Assembly: GCF_023147505.1 (NCBI RefSeq)
Contig: NZ_JAHXPB010000007.1
Span: forward strand, 149,140-213,139
Source of the DNA: Brevundimonas sp. EYE_349
GTDB lineage: Bacteria > Pseudomonadota > Alphaproteobacteria > Caulobacterales > Caulobacteraceae
Reading direction: 5' to 3'
DNA: 64,000 nt
Part shown: in pieces, positions 62,741 through 64,000 of the stretch
Layout: every line of letters begins with the position of its first letter
Numbering within the stretch: the first letter of the stretch is position 1
Made by a program: the position numbers and the translations under genes
The notes under the pieces: generated by a model
The model's input: the letters and a program-made list of their open reading frames with translations, nothing else
Database searches by the model: none
Told to the model about the DNA's origin: nothing

Positions 62741-63664
62741 TCATTGCCCTGCGGATGGCTTGTCCGAAAGGCGCAGGACCCGCGCCATCTGATAGTCGAT
62801 CTGGCGACGCATCCGTTCGCATTGCGTCAGGATGGTGTGCGCCGCCTCGGCCTGCCCCTGCGCGTTCAGCCGCGCGCCTTCGTCGGCCAGGATCGCCAGC
62901 GGCGTCTTCAGAGCATGAGCCAGATTGCCGGCCTGCGCCCGAGCGCGCCGGATCATCTCCGCATTGGCGTCGATCAGCGCATTCAGATCCTGGACCAGGG
63001 GGCGAACCTCGCTGGGGCTGTCGTCGGGCAGGCGAGCGGCGCGCCCAGAACGGACTGCCGCCAGGGCGCTTCGGATCTTGCCAAGCGGGCGCAGTCCGAA
63101 CGAGATCTGCAGGAAGGCGGCTCCGACCAGTCCCAGGGCGATCATGCTGAGAGACAGAGCCAGGGTTCGGTTGAATTGGGACAGGACGTCGTCGAGTAAT
63201 CTCTGGTCCGCACCGATGGCGATCCGCAGGCTTTCACCCGTTCCCGTCGGCGTCACCGTGCGTTCCAGCAGCCGCACCTCGCCGGTTGGGCCGGATATGA
63301 AGGACTGGCGCGATACGCCCGGACCCGGCGGCGGTCCGACCATGGGCAGGGCGGCCCCACCGAGCGACGACGACCGGGCCAGTTCCCCGCCCTTGCGTCG
63401 AATTTGCCAATAATAGCCCGATCCCGGAGGCTGGAAGCGAGGGTCGCTCAACCAACGTTGAAGATAGGGCGCGCCGTCTGGCGGAACGTGAACCAGCACC
63501 GCCAGTTCGTCGGCATGGCCTTTAAGCTCCGTGTCGAACTGGGCGGTCACATGCTCCCTGAAGATTTCCGACAAGACGAAGCCGCTCACAGCCACCCCGG
63601 CGAAAATCCAGATCACGGAGCCCAGCAACAGGCGAGCGCGGAAACTTCTCCAGAGGGTGCGCAT
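62741..63664 (-). pseudogene. sensor histidine kinase missing its ATPase domain
   Basis: The 307-residue frame has two membrane helices (about 11-32 and 170-190), a periplasmic sensor part, a HAMP-like linker and the phosphoacceptor His250 in LAHALKTPLAIL. It stops at QMARVLRLSDKPSAGQ just after the dimerization helix. The HATPase domain is absent, so it cannot phosphorylate itself. The companion response regulator is not present. An IS fragment lies four bases before the start. It could still be expressed as a shortened protein. Confidence 0.75.
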
Positions 63665-63667
63665 TCC

Positions 63668-63889
63668 CTAGCTGCGGTCGCCGAGGTGGTAGTTGAAGAT
63701 CAATTTCGACTTGGCGCAAACGGCCAGATAGCCCCAGACCGTTCCGGCGCCCTCGACGGGGACGGTCATCCTGTCGACGTTCACCTGCTTGGCGCCCACG
63801 AACGAATAGAGTTCGTCCGCCTGGATCGTCTCGACCATCAGGCCCTTGGTGCGCTTCATCAGAGTGATGGCCATAGGCTCAGGACTCAT
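63668..63889 (-). mobile_element. IS1-like DDE transposase fragment
   Basis: The 73-codon frame reads VETIQADELYSFVGAKQVNV and then GTVWGYLAVCAKSKLIFNYHLGDRS, like the DDE domain of IS1-type transposases. Both ends are missing. It is cut on the right by the IS5 family element (edge near 63876) and ends four bases before the kinase gene. It is not functional. Confidence 0.65.
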
Positions 63890-64000
63890 AGCCAGAACAG
63901 CACTGTGGCGGCGAGGGCTATGGCGGACAGGAAGACGGTCGGGCAGCGATCGTAGCGAGTGGCGACCCGTCGCCAGTCTTTCAGGCGGCCAAACATGATT
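63876..64000 (-). mobile_element. IS5 family element, C-terminal end of transposase
   Basis: The minus-strand frame open to the window edge reads MFGRLKDWRRVATRYDRC, PTVFLSAIALAATVLFWL, stop at 63886-63888. This is the typical C-terminus of IS5-family (IS427-like) transposases. GGCTCAGGACTCAT at 63876-63889 looks like its terminal repeat, with TA before it as a likely target duplication. The rest lies beyond the window. Confidence 0.85.

Overview
This high-GC window looks like the chromosome of an alphaproteobacterium of the Caulobacteraceae, most likely Brevundimonas or a close relative. The evidence is a GcrA-family regulator, TonB-dependent uptake, groESL behind a CIRCE-like operator, M16 and glycine-zipper envelope proteins, and many four-base ATGA gene overlaps. 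The genus is an inference from gene content, not from a database match.

Layout. (1) 1-11.5 kb is ordinary core: the end of pgi, a glycine-zipper envelope protein, groES-groEL, a DUF350 membrane protein with a serine protease, an M16 peptidase, an isoaspartyl peptidase, an MDR oxidoreductase, a YkvA protein, an SDR and tRNA-Gly(GCC). (2) 11.9-25.9 kb holds an ATP-grasp-like gene, a TonB-dependent receptor with two tandem PepSY membrane proteins, and a complete histidine-degradation locus: hutI-hutH-hutG-hutU-hutD on the minus strand and hutF-hutC on the plus strand. The same 14-bp HutC-type box lies in front of hutF/hutI and in front of the receptor, so the receptor and PepSY pair probably belong to the histidine regulon. 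(3) 25.9-40.8 kb is a copper-resistance island: a frameshifted DUF411 gene, an acyltransferase, CsoR with its operator, the CopA P-type ATPase, DUF305, a multicopper oxidase, CopB with a greatly expanded Met/His repeat, CopC, a Met/His lipoprotein, a CnrYXH-like sigma/anti-sigma/sensor cluster, DUF2231, DUF4440, an intact DUF411, then a type III polyketide synthase with an ICMT-type methyltransferase.

(4) 40.7-64 kb is a mosaic of decayed mobile DNA. It has a DUF433/PIN toxin-antitoxin pair, two SSB-like proteins, an extra GcrA-family protein, a serine peptidase, DUF2493, a DUF3363-type relaxase, and two XRE repressors with identical operator geometry. It also has a chimera joining an ECF sigma N-terminus to a TrbB C-terminus, a frameshifted DUF190-like gene, a complete six-gene Mrp antiporter operon, and an ECF sigma/DUF6768 pair. 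A second, more decayed trbB tail is followed by an iteron-like array, trbC, trbD, a doubly truncated trbE, traF and a lytic transglycosylase fragment that runs straight into an Acr3 arsenite exporter. A VIT-family transporter, a histidine kinase lacking its ATPase domain, and nested IS fragments close the window.

The main points for follow-up are the sigma-TrbB fusion, the two divergent trbB relics bracketing the Mrp block, the phased AAGTCG array before trbC, the receptor/PepSY module sharing the hut operator, and the CopB repeat expansion.
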